Assembly (NCBI GenBank): GCA_963969495.1
Contig: OZ018321.1
Location: forward strand, 190,906,985-190,970,984
Source: Ceratothoa steindachneri
Taxonomy: Eukaryota; Arthropoda; Malacostraca; Isopoda; Cymothoidae
Direction: 5' to 3'
Length of the DNA stretch: 64,000 nt
Part shown: positions 1 to 11,327 of the stretch, piece by piece
Layout: every line of letters begins with the position of its first letter
Numbering within the stretch: position 1 is the stretch's first letter
Position numbers and translations under genes: made by a program
Notes under the pieces: generated by a model
What the model was told of the DNA's origin: nothing
The model's database searches: none
Seen by the model: the letters and a program-made list of their open reading frames with translations, nothing else

Positions 1-45
1 TTCCAATCTAGTTTCAGTCCACATCTTAAAAGTTATGTTAACATG

Positions 46-176
<131 letters not shown>

Positions 177-318
177 TCATCTTTATGTGGAGCTTGAAAA
201 CAAGGTGTTTGGGGGTATCAATAGATGCCTTTTCTCTGCAGTCTGCAAATGGGACTTTTATCTGCTCAAGTCTCATTAGAATCAAGGATACCAAATGCTT
301 GCATGTGGACTCGTCTGG

Positions 319-588
319 CTAAAAAAAAAATAAAAAAAAATGTTCTTTTATATGGGGCTTGTCCTCGAGTGAGACCACTCGAATCCTTATTGACAACTGC
401 TCAGTGTGGCTGATATCTGGAGTGCAATCGAGAATGATGGAAAAGAACTTTGCCTGCTTGATGTCATTCACCATCACTAAAATTATCTTGCTGCTCATTA
501 AATCTATGAGTTCATTTCGTGTGTGGTGACCAAAGTAACTGATGTAACTGGAGATTCCTTCTTGGACTCGGGTAAGATGTTCTTTCAT
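319..588 (-). pseudogene. hAT-type transposase fragment (ZMYM1/DUF4371-like)
   Basis: An 89-codon minus-strand frame reads like the middle of the DUF4371/ZMYM1-like hAT transposases: a Y-x-S-x-x-x-x-N-E-L-I-D-L-M stretch followed by AKFFSIILDCTPDISHTEQLS, where the DCTPDIS aspartate sits at the place of the first catalytic Asp. The frame ends in a poly-A derived F-rich tail, so it is a short relic. It is a different lineage from the hAT copy at 11.3-14.4 kb, which reads MDETTDVSGKEQ at the same place. Identification is from remembered family patterns, not a search. Confidence 0.6.
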
Positions 589-866
589 TATATAGTTAAT
601 CTGATTTCAAAGATCAATAATTTTCAGGTGTTCTTTTGCTTGGCTGGGCTTACTGAAGGCTTAAGGCAAAGGTGAACTTACGAAAATAAACACTCTATTC
701 AAATAACGAAAGTTATATTATAAGCAGCGCGATTACAGAGCGTATTCGACGAGAGACTAGAATGGCTTAAGTATTAACAGCGCAAATACGAGATGATGGC
801 TTGAAAGCTAAGTAACAATAGCAATGATAATCCGACTAATAATGATTACGAGTAGTCTGCTCTGAT

Positions 867-869
<3 letters not shown>
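589..869. other. unassigned AT-rich DNA
   Basis: No coding frame recognised. The stretch GGCTGGGCTTACTGAAGG near 642 recurs in slightly changed form near 4515, and both are followed within 300 bases by AAT-rich DNA and a (TA)n array. They may be remnants of one dispersed repeat. Confidence 0.4.

Positions 870-945
<76 letters not shown>
870..945. repeat. (TA)n microsatellite 2
   Basis: About 76 bp of pure TA. Confidence 0.97.
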
Positions 946-946
<1 letters not shown>

Positions 947-1479
947 TTTTCCTATTCTGATTCTTCTTTATATATGCTCAAAATACAGAGGGTGTGGCCA
1001 GAAAGGACCCGCGTCCATATTAGGAGTCTCAACTCTCCACCTCATGGGCGGAGCTAAGCTGCCTGTACACCGTGTCACATTTTGGATCCAATGTTTATTC
1101 GTGTCATTTCATATGCTTCTCGCTGCATTGCCTCGTATGTTTAGCAGCTGTATTTATTCAGTCTCATAAGTAAACCTCCATGTCTCATAATTTTATCTCG
1201 AGACACGACTTTGGCAGTCTTATCAAACAGGTGTTCGAGCGTTTAAACTTTGCTCTCTGTGAGTCTCACTGTCTCATGCATAAATGCAAATATATATGTA
1301 CATTTACAAACCAATACAATACTGAATCTTTACATTACATTTTAGTAAGGCATACTTGGATAAAATAAGTCATATTCGCATCCGTATGGGGAAGTGTTTT
1401 TCGGGCCTATTGAATCCAGCATAAAACCTACTTGTGGTGTAGTTCGACCACTACAACATCGCGCCCCTTGGAAGCGAGA

Positions 1480-1482
<3 letters not shown>
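946..1482. other. no gene recognised
   Basis: Short frames only. A CCTCATGGGCGGAGCTAAGC stretch near 1041 resembles the GAGGCGGTGCTTAGCTACC stretch near 10670, suggesting another dispersed repeat, but no ends can be defined. Confidence 0.4.

Positions 1483-1565
<83 letters not shown>
1483..1565. repeat. (TA)n microsatellite 3
   Basis: About 83 bp of pure TA. Confidence 0.97.
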
Positions 1566-1567
<2 letters not shown>

Positions 1568-1639
1568 GTTAATTCTAGTGGTTCTGGAATAGGCATATTA
1601 TTCCCCCCCCCCCCCGCCTTAAGCTACACAAAGCTGATG

Positions 1640-1980
1640 TTCCTCTCCAACCAATTTTGGCTTCCCATCCCCTTGCCACTTTTATTTAAACTTTCTAAAT
1701 ATGTTGCTAATTTACTCTTTGGGTTTGCCATTGGTCAATACACTATAAAAAACCCAGCTATTCGTTTGTTAATGAATTATTGTCGCACAATATTTGCCCC
1801 TCTAAAGTCTCAATCAGTTACGATGTATCTTTACTTTTTACTAATGTTACTGTCAATGATACAATTTATATTATTGTCAACCTAATTTCAAAGAAAACTA
1901 ACACCGATCAAAATTTTTCTCGTCAAAATTTTGAGACTATTTTAGAAATGATTTTTAATGAGAATTATTTTTTTATTTAA
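1640..1980 (+). pseudogene. Penelope-like element reverse transcriptase fragment
   Basis: Two overlapping plus frames carry pieces typical of the Penelope-like RT: a stretch with SKYVANLL and QYTIKNPAIRL, and then, one frame away, YDVSLLFTNVTVNDTIYIIV, which resembles the family's S-F-D-V-x-S-L-F-T-N-V-P block. The frame change between the two (near 1800) shows it is broken. The fragment stops where a different non-LTR RT piece starts near 2000. It lies just downstream of a (TA)n array. Confidence 0.65.
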
Positions 1981-1999
1981 TAAAAAATCTTACCAAGAG

Positions 2000-2770
2000 A
2001 TATACGGAGTAGTTTGTACCTAGTGTACAAACTGGACCTACCTGCTCTGGTGGGGGAAGATGTGATGTATCTGCAGTTTGCAGATGACATCACTAAAATC
2101 GTCCCCAGTCCCTGTAGGAACGCTGGAGTTCAAGCAAGGGAGACACCTACCGAAATAGATAACATCAACAGGTAAGGGAAAAAATGGAAAATTAAAACAA
2201 ACCGCCTAAAATTCAAGATCCTTCCAGTTAACCGCCGAAAGCTTGATGATGTAATTATCAACGACGAATTATATCCATATTCGAAAGAGGGTAAAGTCTT
2301 AGGCTTGCAGGTCACCGTAACAGGCTATAAGAAGTACATAAACGGAAGATACTTCCTAGCCAAAAGAGAACTTGGCAAGATTTACAGGTTCAAAAAACTC
2401 AGCGCAAAGAACATCACAAAGCTATATACCGCACTGGTGCGCTCAACACTAGTGCGCTTAATTCTACCTCTCTCATAGTGAAGAACAAAGTTATCCTGCT
2501 AATAGCATGTGAGTGCATGTTGGGTCATATTCGGCAATCGATTCTGCACGAAAGAGTAGGCTGAAGCCACTGAATATGGAACTTAAGAGGCTAGGGAGAA
2601 AAACCTGGGATAAAATAGCGGAGCAAAAACTCACAACATTAGATATCAACATAGAAATGCCTCGACCTATGATACACACTATCACCAGGAGGGCCATCTT
2701 CTCCAGCGGAAGGAACTGCTCCCGGGAAGCCCAGATAGTAACCTACATATAAAGAAGACCACACTGGTAA
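2000..2770 (+). pseudogene. non-LTR retrotransposon RT C-terminal fragment
   Basis: Plus-strand translation gives LQFADDITKIV, containing the F-A-D-D catalytic motif of non-LTR RTs. It is followed by a thumb-like stretch with KWKIKTNRLKFKILPV, a KVLGLQVTVTGYKKYI block and LYTALVRSTLVR. Stop codons fall between the blocks and after the last, so it is a relic. The order palm motif, KWKIKTN, LG-x-x-x-T and LVR-x-x-L is typical of Jockey-superfamily elements in arthropods; the clade is not certain. A short tandem-repeat tail (2843-3034) follows and may be its 3' untranslated region. Confidence 0.65.
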
Positions 2771-2842
2771 AACAAAGAATTACCTATACGAGGAACCCAA
2801 ACTAACCAAATAAAAAGACAAATGACCACAATTAAACGAGAC

Positions 2843-3034
2843 AAAAGAAGCGAAGTGCCCCAAACAAGAAAAATATAAAAGAGGCGAAGTGCCCACAACG
2901 GTAAAATAATATAAAAAGGTGAAGTGCCCGAAACAAGAAAAATTTAAAAGAGGCGAAGAGCACAAAGTAAATATAAAAATATAATAAAATAAAAATAAAA
3001 GAGGCGTAGTGACCAAGAAAAATAAAAATAAAAC
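2843..3034 (+). repeat. imperfect ~35-bp tandem repeat
   Basis: Five units start at about 2843, 2877, 2913, 2946 and 2997, each opening with a form of AAAAGAGGCGAAGTGCCC followed by an A/T-rich spacer. Spacing is 34, 36, 33 and 51 bp. It lies directly after the RT fragment on the same strand. Confidence 0.75.
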
Positions 3035-4781
3035 AAATAATGATAAAAAAGTAAACGGCGCGCACACAAACGCCAAAAAAATAATTCGCATTTAACAGTT
3101 GCAGTTCCTGCGTACGAACAATCTAAAGAGCCTCTGACTACCGTAAATTTTTGAGCAAAAGAATTATTTCTAAATACATACATAATCATGTTTTAAACTC
3201 CGTTTTCTCAAAGGGGAGTGTTATGTAGTGCTCATATCGCAAAATAGAATTAGACAATCAAAGATACCTAAAAAATTAACACTTTGGAGTTTCATAAAAT
3301 CTTTTTTAATGGCGCAGCTTTAACTAAAATAGAATTCCATGAATAGGGAATCCGAAAATAATAAGTGCTCTAGAAAGAGCACAATTCCCAAATTGTAAAT
3401 ACTTCTCCTTTGCATTTTAATCAAAATTAAACAGCTTAGTTATATTTATCCAAATTACTGTCATTCTCTCAATCACTTGTATATTTTTACTGCTAACAAA
3501 ATAATTTTTATTTCCATGATATGAAGAAACTTTAAGCGAATTAAAGAAAAAAAAGGAAATGAAAAAATGGATATAGTAATTTGGGGTTAGTAAATGTAAA
3601 ATCAGTGTAAAATTCTATAGATAATAATTTCAATCTTATTTTCTCAATGTATTTAATACAAATCGAGTTTAATTGACGGAAAAAAAGGATATGTTTTGAG
3701 GCGCTGAAATGGAAGAAACGGTGATATTGGGCAACAATACAAGGCTTAAGCAGCACGTCTTTCTTTCGTCTTCATATAAAGAAAGTATTTTATTAATGTC
3801 TTATTTATTATAGTATAGCAATTGTAAAACTTCATAGTTGTGTAAGAATTGTTAAAATAGGTTTATGCAAGTGGAGAAAATAAATTTAATATAATGGGAA
3901 TTAATCAAATATATACATTCAGTTTGAGTCCCTATTAAAATACCGCATTCATTTATGCGAGCCATTGTTGTAAAGAGGGAGATGGACTGTGTTTAAGGAT
4001 GAATTATGTTTTCATGAAAAGCCATCTGACAACCATCCAAGTTCCCACAGAATAAAGAATATTGAATTCAGCTCCAAGATACCTTTTACATTTATGGAAA
4101 TCTCCGATCACCATTTACCCAGCCTACCATCGAACAAGAAGAGAGCTTTCTACTCTTTTGGAGTTAGGGCCTTGTTAACACAAGGCATTCCCAAAAGAAG
4201 CAAACATGCAGCCGCCAAACTGAATCAACAAACCCATTTGGCTGTCGCAAGAATGGTACCAAAAATCGATAACAACTTCCCTTTCGTAATCATATGGAGG
4301 TATGGATTAATGGTACCGGTAGATGTTACCTGTTTACGTGGTGGTGTAGGTTACCGGTTTGTGGGTGCGCGGTTTGTAATCATAAGGGCATGTATTGAAG
4401 AGTCCTCGTTGATATTGAGCTCGACAGGTGACGAGGGCTTTAGGTAGTGGGCCTACTTTACGCCTCTGTAGAATTGGTTCTGACTCCCTATAATTTCTCG
4501 CGACGGTTATGCGTTAGGCTGGGCTTACCGAAGGTGGTTCGGTAATCGGGGTAAGTAAAAGATTTTGAAAGGAGGCGGCAAAGAAAATGTAACCTTATTC
4601 TTGAATTAAGCTACTAAAAGGGTAAGCGGAAACGTCTCGAGTTCATTGCGGTCAATGTTTAGGCTTACTGTTTTAGGCGACTAACGGGATTCCGTGAGGC
4701 TACTAAGGCAATGAATTGAGTTAATGAATCAGGAATAATGAATCTTCTGAATAATAATAATGATCCATGAGAGTCTGCATA
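3035..4781. other. AT-rich DNA without recognised gene
   Basis: One 152-codon plus frame at 3989-4447 has no recognisable domain, no convincing splice context and ordinary composition; I do not call it a gene. The 4490-4760 part shares GGCTGGGCTTAC-like sequence with 640-860. Confidence 0.5.
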
Positions 4782-4797
4782 TCTCTCTCTCTCTCTC

Positions 4798-4893
<96 letters not shown>
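4782..4893. repeat. (CT)n then (TA)n microsatellite 4
   Basis: A (CT)n run at 4782-4799 leads into about 92 bp of TA at 4802-4893. Confidence 0.97.
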
Positions 4894-4894
<1 letters not shown>

Positions 4895-5182
4895 CGTCTC
4901 CAAGGGAAGTGACCTTGACATGAACGTGTGGAGGACCCAGTGGTCAAGTACGTTCGTTATTTCTACCACTTAGGCGGAGTTTCCGAAGATTCTGTGTACC
5001 TGTGAAATTTCTCTGGGTCAGAGCATATATTTGTTCAGCTTCTGATAAATGTTCCCAATTCGTGAATGTTTGTTTGTGTGCGATCCTTGTATTTGTTCAA
5101 ATGGTCACATTTGATATCTTTAAATGTACTTGGGTTTCCGCGAGACTCTAAACGACCGCTTGCTTCCGATCTATTTGTACAG

Positions 5183-5185
<3 letters not shown>

Positions 5186-5257
<72 letters not shown>
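5186..5257. repeat. (TA)n microsatellite 5
   Basis: About 72 bp of TA, bordered on both sides by AGTTTAAT (5181 and 5257), so the array looks expanded from, or inserted between, two copies of that octamer. Confidence 0.95.
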
Positions 5258-5260
<3 letters not shown>

Positions 5261-5469
5261 TAATTTCCTCATTCTCTTTTGGCATAACATCTCCTTAATT
5301 TACACACATAACAATTTTTATGATTTGATAAATCCACCCAGCGTCCATTTGTGGAGATCCTCGCTATGCCTATTAAATCATGCAATTTGATGCCAGAGGA
5401 CTACTTATTTTATAGAACGAGCCCTACAATCACACCACTCTTGAAGTGGCTTACCTCATGCCACCACCT

Positions 5470-5790
5470 ATAGAGTAGCCGTATTGTTTATGCTTTTATT
5501 TTCCCTTGTTGTCTGCCTGGAACCTAAATTGGAAGTATGGTTCGCTCTTTGAAAGAGAGGTTTTGTTCTCATATGTGAATAAGCCATCGTAAAGAAAGAA
5601 ATTTGTCTAGGAAGGAGACTTCCAAATAATATTATGCAATGCAAGACAGAATGTTCTATCGAAAATTTTAAAATAATTAACCGAAATAATAATGAATTTA
5701 TTCTAAGAATTTTGGAATCCCTATTGATAAAGACAAAATCTCGTACACTTAACATTGATAATACCGCTGTCCCTCTTCTAATTTCTTAAT
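5470..5790 (+). pseudogene. Penelope-like element C-terminal fragment
   Basis: In plus frames the segment 5640-5790 reads ENFKIINRNNNEFILRILES followed by LLIKTKSRTLNIDNTAVPL. This fits the C-terminal end of Penelope-like proteins, where an I-L-E-S-x-x-I block and an L-N-x-x-x-x-x-x-P-L block follow the GIY-YIG nuclease. Earlier codons are broken by stops. A (TA)n array lies 200 bases upstream, as for the other Penelope-like pieces here. Confidence 0.6.
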
Positions 5791-5859
5791 TATAACTACC
5801 ACTGTCACCAACCAACTAACTTCTCTTATTCACTAATCAACCAATTAAAAACCTATCCT

Positions 5860-7360
5860 TCTTTTGCATGCAAGGAATGTTAGATGTAGAAGCAGACTAT
5901 GGGAATAAATGGAAGGTCAAATTCAGCAGAAGTAAGTGTAAGATTATGATCTTTAGGGAAGATGTGAATGAGAGATGAGATTTAGGCAACGAGGTGCTAG
6001 AGGAGGCAGACGAAACATTACTTAGGTATTAGTGTGTGCAATAAAATGGATGTTTTTGATAAATACAAGAGAAGAAATGAACTAAAAATGTTAAGAATGG
6101 TTGGGATGCTAAGGGGGATCATAAATGAGCGGGCAAACTAACTTAAAATGGTAAGAGAGCTCTGGAAGTGGGGTACGTGTTCCACGAAGTATATATTGGT
6201 ACGAGATATGTAAAGTGAATAAAAGGGAGTTGGAGAGGATGGGGAAAATCCAGAACAAGGTAGCAAGGATGTGTCTAGGTGCAAATGGATATGTAGGGAA
6301 TGGAGCAGATATGATGAGGGAGTTGCTAAGATGAAAATGCGGTATTTAGAGTATGTGGAGGGTCTGAATGGCACAAGCTGGGTGGAATGGGTCGATAGAA
6401 TGAATTTTAGAACAGAATGGAAGAGGGAAATTGAGAGAATAATGAATACGTATGAACTATGGGAAATGATCAGGACCCAGGCAACAGGTGACGAAATAGA
6501 GAAGAGAATAAAAAAGTGGGGCACAGAGAATGAATAGAAGGGATTAGGGGAAAGAGGAGCTTGTGGATGTATACAAATAAAAGAAAACCAGAAGTAGAGG
6601 AATTCTATGATAGCAGTTTAGGGAGCCAGCTGCTGTTTAAGGCGAAAACTGGCTCACTAGAGACAAATGAAAGAACATATAGTTGGAATGATTGGCGAGC
6701 TGAGTGTAGAATTTGAAGGTAAAATGAAACAGTTGAACATGTGGTGGTGGAATGCAATGGGTATGCAGAGGAAAGAGAGAGAATGACAGAGAGGATGAAG
6801 GAACTGCTTGGTATAAAGGTATGGGCAGAGGTGAAGGGAAGGGATGACGAGGGGTTAACAGCCGTTCTAGGGTATGAGATTGAAGATGCAAGAGTAGACA
6901 GGAAGAGAAATGAAATAACAGCAATTTCAAAGGAATATTTGACCTTGGTGCGGAAAAGGAGGGAAATGCATGAGGCATGAATATATTCGAGTGTAGAAGC
7001 ATGCAACTAAAGAGGATGGGGAGTAAGGTAATATGCAGGGATTAGAAGAGTGATGCGAAAACGAATAGATGCGGTAGTGTAGTGGAAGCAGGCTTAGTAG
7101 GAGTTACAAAAGAATGCATGAGGTAAGAGTATATTTGAGTAAAGAAGCATGCAATTAAAGGTGATGGGAAGTAAAGTAAAGTGCAAGGATTAGAAGTGAT
7201 GAGAAACCGAATGGCAGTGGTCGAATAGTGGAAGAAGGCTTGGAAAAATGAAAGGTTCTTTAGCTATTACTTAGTTAGGAAATTGAATGGTATTGAGGCA
7301 GAACGAAATTCTGACATAAAGAAATAGCCAAATCCCGATCCAAAGGGTGGCCCAAGAAGA
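5860..7360 (+). pseudogene. non-LTR retrotransposon 3' half, family N (copy 1)
   Basis: Plus-strand frames carry the end of an RT (LDVEADYGNKWKVKFSRSKC) and, after breaks, GKIQNKVARMCLGANGYVGN. An 88-codon frame (6271-6537) is rich in charged W/E/R residues. A frame at 6741-6980 begins in a zinc-binding tail, ETVEHVVVECNGY. The 3' part ends around GGGTGGCCCAAGAAG near 7345. A second diverged copy of the last ~450 bp lies at 36780-37240 with the matching end GGGTGGCTCAACAAC, which supports a single family. Several stops and shifts make both copies inactive. Clade not determined. Confidence 0.6.
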
Positions 7361-7429
7361 AGAAGAAGCCATTCCCATAACAATTTCTTCACTTCGTGAT
7401 ATCCTATTGTATTTTTATTTTTTAATGAT

Positions 7430-7872
<443 letters not shown>

Positions 7873-8151
7873 CAGTGACTCTACTTCGCCCAAAGCGTTA
7901 CCCCATCAAATCCAGTATCTTTCTAAGCTAGGAACCTCCAAGGAATTTTTATACCATATCTTCTTACCCGCTCACAATTCAAAGGCTCATCCCCCATGTC
8001 ACATGCAAAGAAAGAGCAAATGCAAGTTCTGCGAGTGATAACAACCACCACAGGGCTTTCACCATATTTATCTTCTGCATTTCAAAACAATTTTGAAGAC
8101 AGAAAGCAAGGTGCAGAACCTTGCATTGCCGACTATATAACAATACAGTAC

Positions 8152-8334
8152 AAGAAGAGAAATTGGACGCGAATGAGCAATAAGACAAGAAACAGGAGTT
8201 TTTTAGAGGTAAGAGAAAGGGACATTGGAAGAAGACTAGAATCAAAGAGAGCAGAGGGCAGCACAATGAAGGCAATCCTTTACCGAGAAGACAAAGATAA
8301 CGCCAGGGAAAAAAGTTTAAAATTTCTGGCCGCA
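8152..8334 (-). mobile_element. SINE body, copy 2, lacking the tRNA head
   Basis: Near-identical to the copy-1 body, but homology stops exactly at the body/head boundary (CTGGCCG near 8334), and there is no (TA)n at its 3' side. It is a 5'-truncated or partial copy 519 bp from copy 1, in the same orientation. Confidence 0.65.
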
Positions 8335-8854
8335 ATATGGACAAACACGTGAACAACTTTCTGTTCGCATAAATATAATGTCCGAAGAGGGGGAAATAAA
8401 AGTGCTTTCCTTGTCCACATGTCAGATAAGGACCATCTAATTAACTAGAACTCGGCAAAATTTATTTATCGTTCCAATGTGATAATTTTAACCTTTCCCT
8501 TGGCTTATATAAAATAGATGCTATAATTAAAAAACTAATACTTAAAGAAATTAGTTCGGACTTTTGTCTTTAGTTTTATATACAATCTTTAGTTATGTGG
8601 ACCTATTTTGTTGGTTTTTTTTTAATTATGTCACTGCTCTGTTATGTACACTGTATTTTCTCCACACTCTCACTCCTCGTTTCTTATAATCTCCCTCGTT
8701 AGGTTATCTCCATTCATTTTAATCTGTTACCCTTTCGTCTTCTCAGTTTGACCTTACTACCTGCTCCTTGTCATTCTTAATGTGAATCTTTACCTTGCGT
8801 CTTCCTCATTGGTGATTTCTTGTTTTTGAGGCGGTCTTTTATACTTTTCTTTTG
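8335..8854. other. AT-rich DNA, nothing recognised
   Basis: T-rich sequence without coding frames of note. Confidence 0.6.

Positions 8855-8948
<94 letters not shown>
8855..8948. repeat. (TA)n microsatellite 7
   Basis: About 94 bp of TA with one C near 8861. Confidence 0.97.
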
Positions 8949-8952
<4 letters not shown>

Positions 8953-11071
8953 TTTAAAGACAATTGTTTTTTCTTAGGCAAATTCCAAAAAAGTGGAGTG
9001 TTTTTTTGTAGGCAGTTTCAATCGTCTCATATTGCATTATATATCCCTTTTAAGGCAATTTCGAAATTTGGGCTCCGCCCCCATATCCCCACTTAATTGC
9101 AAAGGAGGCAACCCCCTCTCACTTTTTAAATAAAAACGTAATATTCCTAATTCAAAAGCCTAACATTAGATTCGAATTCAAAAAGTGATTGCTAAATGCA
9201 GTTAGCCGTCTAATTTTATACCGGGTTGCTATTTAAATCAATCATATTTTATTTAAAATTTATTAATATGAAATGTCCATATCATATTTTAATTCAGAAA
9301 GAAATACCTTCAAAATGCTATATAAAACAATATGATGTGATTTCAACTAACAATGATGCTCTGAAGATGGCTGCCAATCAATTTTTCGTCATAACATCAT
9401 ATTAGAAATTTGCCCACATTTGAGTTTTTCTTTTTTTTTAAATTGAGATATTTGTAACAAAGCGCCCACAAAAATCGAGGGCGGCTATATTTCGAAATTT
9501 TACCTAGAAGTCTAATTAAGCTGTTTATTCTCTAACGTTAGATGATATTTAGATTATAATGTTGCTGTTATTTACTACTATAAAATTAAGTAATTAATCT
9601 TTGGGGATGATCTTTGAAATTCAGGAAAACCATGGTTCTTAATTTCAGAGCATTCGTTCTTAATTAAATCTGCATGAGTTTTCCCTTATTTCTTTAAGTA
9701 GAAGGGCAATATCTTTTAGGCGCTTGATATTATTTTTGTAGTTTTGTATTAATTAACTATAGTGTTCATTGCTTCCACATAGAACACTTGCTCAGGAGGG
9801 GGGAAACCCCTGTCATTTGACTACTCTATATTTCGGACTTTTACGAAAAAAGAGGTAATACTCTACGGGAAGAGTACTTACTTATTTTAGAGCAGCTATC
9901 CATTCGGATTCCCTTACTTCAAATGTTATTTTGGTTCAACGTGTGAACCCATTATTAGATTTATTGAAACTTTAAAGTGTTCATTTTTTATGTCTTTGAG
10001 TGTCTTATCTATCCTATGATATGGTTCCTACAAATACTAACTCTTTCAGGAAAAGGACTGAGTACATGGTTTAAGACGACTTTCCTAGAGCAATACACGA
10101 GGAATCTGTGGATTATCATATACTCTTAGGGTAGATGGGTGTGGTGCGACGCAAGTAGTCTGTCACTTAGCGTGGTTATAAAAATTGCTAATATATTGTG
10201 GAAAATAGCGTATACCTATAGGTCACTGAATATGGGGTCTCCAGTTATAGGTTTGGCGTAAGTAGGCCTTGTTTTGATTGCAAGGCAATCCTATAAGGGT
10301 TTGGTAAAGTGGCTTGCTTACAGGTTTCTTGACGTACGGTCCGAGGGATATTAACTTACCGATCAAGGTTTGTAAGTAAAAGGCCCCTCTGTGCAAAGAA
10401 TTAAACACTTGTATTTTTATACCACTTTGAAATGTTTACACTTACGTTAAAGATTTAATTTGAGCAACGGAATATTTTAAATCGGGTTATAATGGCAAGA
10501 GCAAGAATAATGGAGATTCGCAGAGCGGGGAATTAAGTATAATAATCTATGATAAATGATAATGATGATAATAATAATGATAATAATGAACTTTGAATGA
10601 AATGTTCTCTTATTTATACCCTGAAACATTTTGGAGGCGACTCGTAGCTCCGCCTTCTTTTGGTCGTTGAGGCGGTGCTTAGCTACCTACGAGCCCAGCG
10701 GAACCTGTGATTGGTTGGAGACTAGCCTGTGATTGGCTGAAATTCTCCACTTCTTATCTTAATTTAGGGTTCTCTTTCCTGCGAGTTTATCACAAAGACT
10801 CCGTTTGTTTAAAGCTAAGATGCCCTTTATCAAATTTTACATTAAGGCGAAACATCTTTTGTCGCCGGTTCTGTCCCCATTCCAGACAGCCCTAATCACT
10901 CTGTTTGCCTATCTGCTTTCCCACTCGGGTGCAATAGCCTTAATGGTTGTCGGGTCTCCATCCATATATTCTAATCAGATTTCGCTGGTTCACAAACTGT
11001 CTCCAAACGACCTTCTTTTATTGCTCCTACCATTTCATCTTTGACACTTCGACCTGGCAAAATGTATATTT
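8949..11071. other. AT-rich DNA, nothing recognised
   Basis: No frame above 62 codons before 10.7 kb and no recognised domain. An AAT/GAT-rich patch lies at 10545-10590 and two CTGTGATTGGYTG boxes near 10707 and 10728, possibly part of a worn dispersed repeat. Confidence 0.5.
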
Positions 11072-11123
11072 GTCCTTCTCTCTCTCTTTCTCTCTCTCTC
11101 TATGTGTGTGTGTGTGTGTGTGC
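11072..11123. repeat. (CT)n/(GT)n microsatellite
   Basis: A CT-rich run followed by about 20 bp of GT. Confidence 0.9.
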
Positions 11124-11327
11124 AGTCATTGCACACTACATTTCTTCGTAAACATGCAAATGTTAGTTAATGAACGTAGCACACCTTGTTGCCTTTCTCT
11201 AAGGAATGAAGCTCTCTTTGAACTGATGGTTCATGTCAATTCAAGTTATGACGCTTTCTGCAATAGTTTTAAACTGACTGGAATCTGTTTTTCTTGGGTG
11301 TTTTCGTGTTAAGGTGTAAAGTATGTC

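Noticed and set aside
3989..4447. 152-codon plus-strand frame
   Set aside because: No recognisable domain, no splice or promoter support, and length possible by chance.
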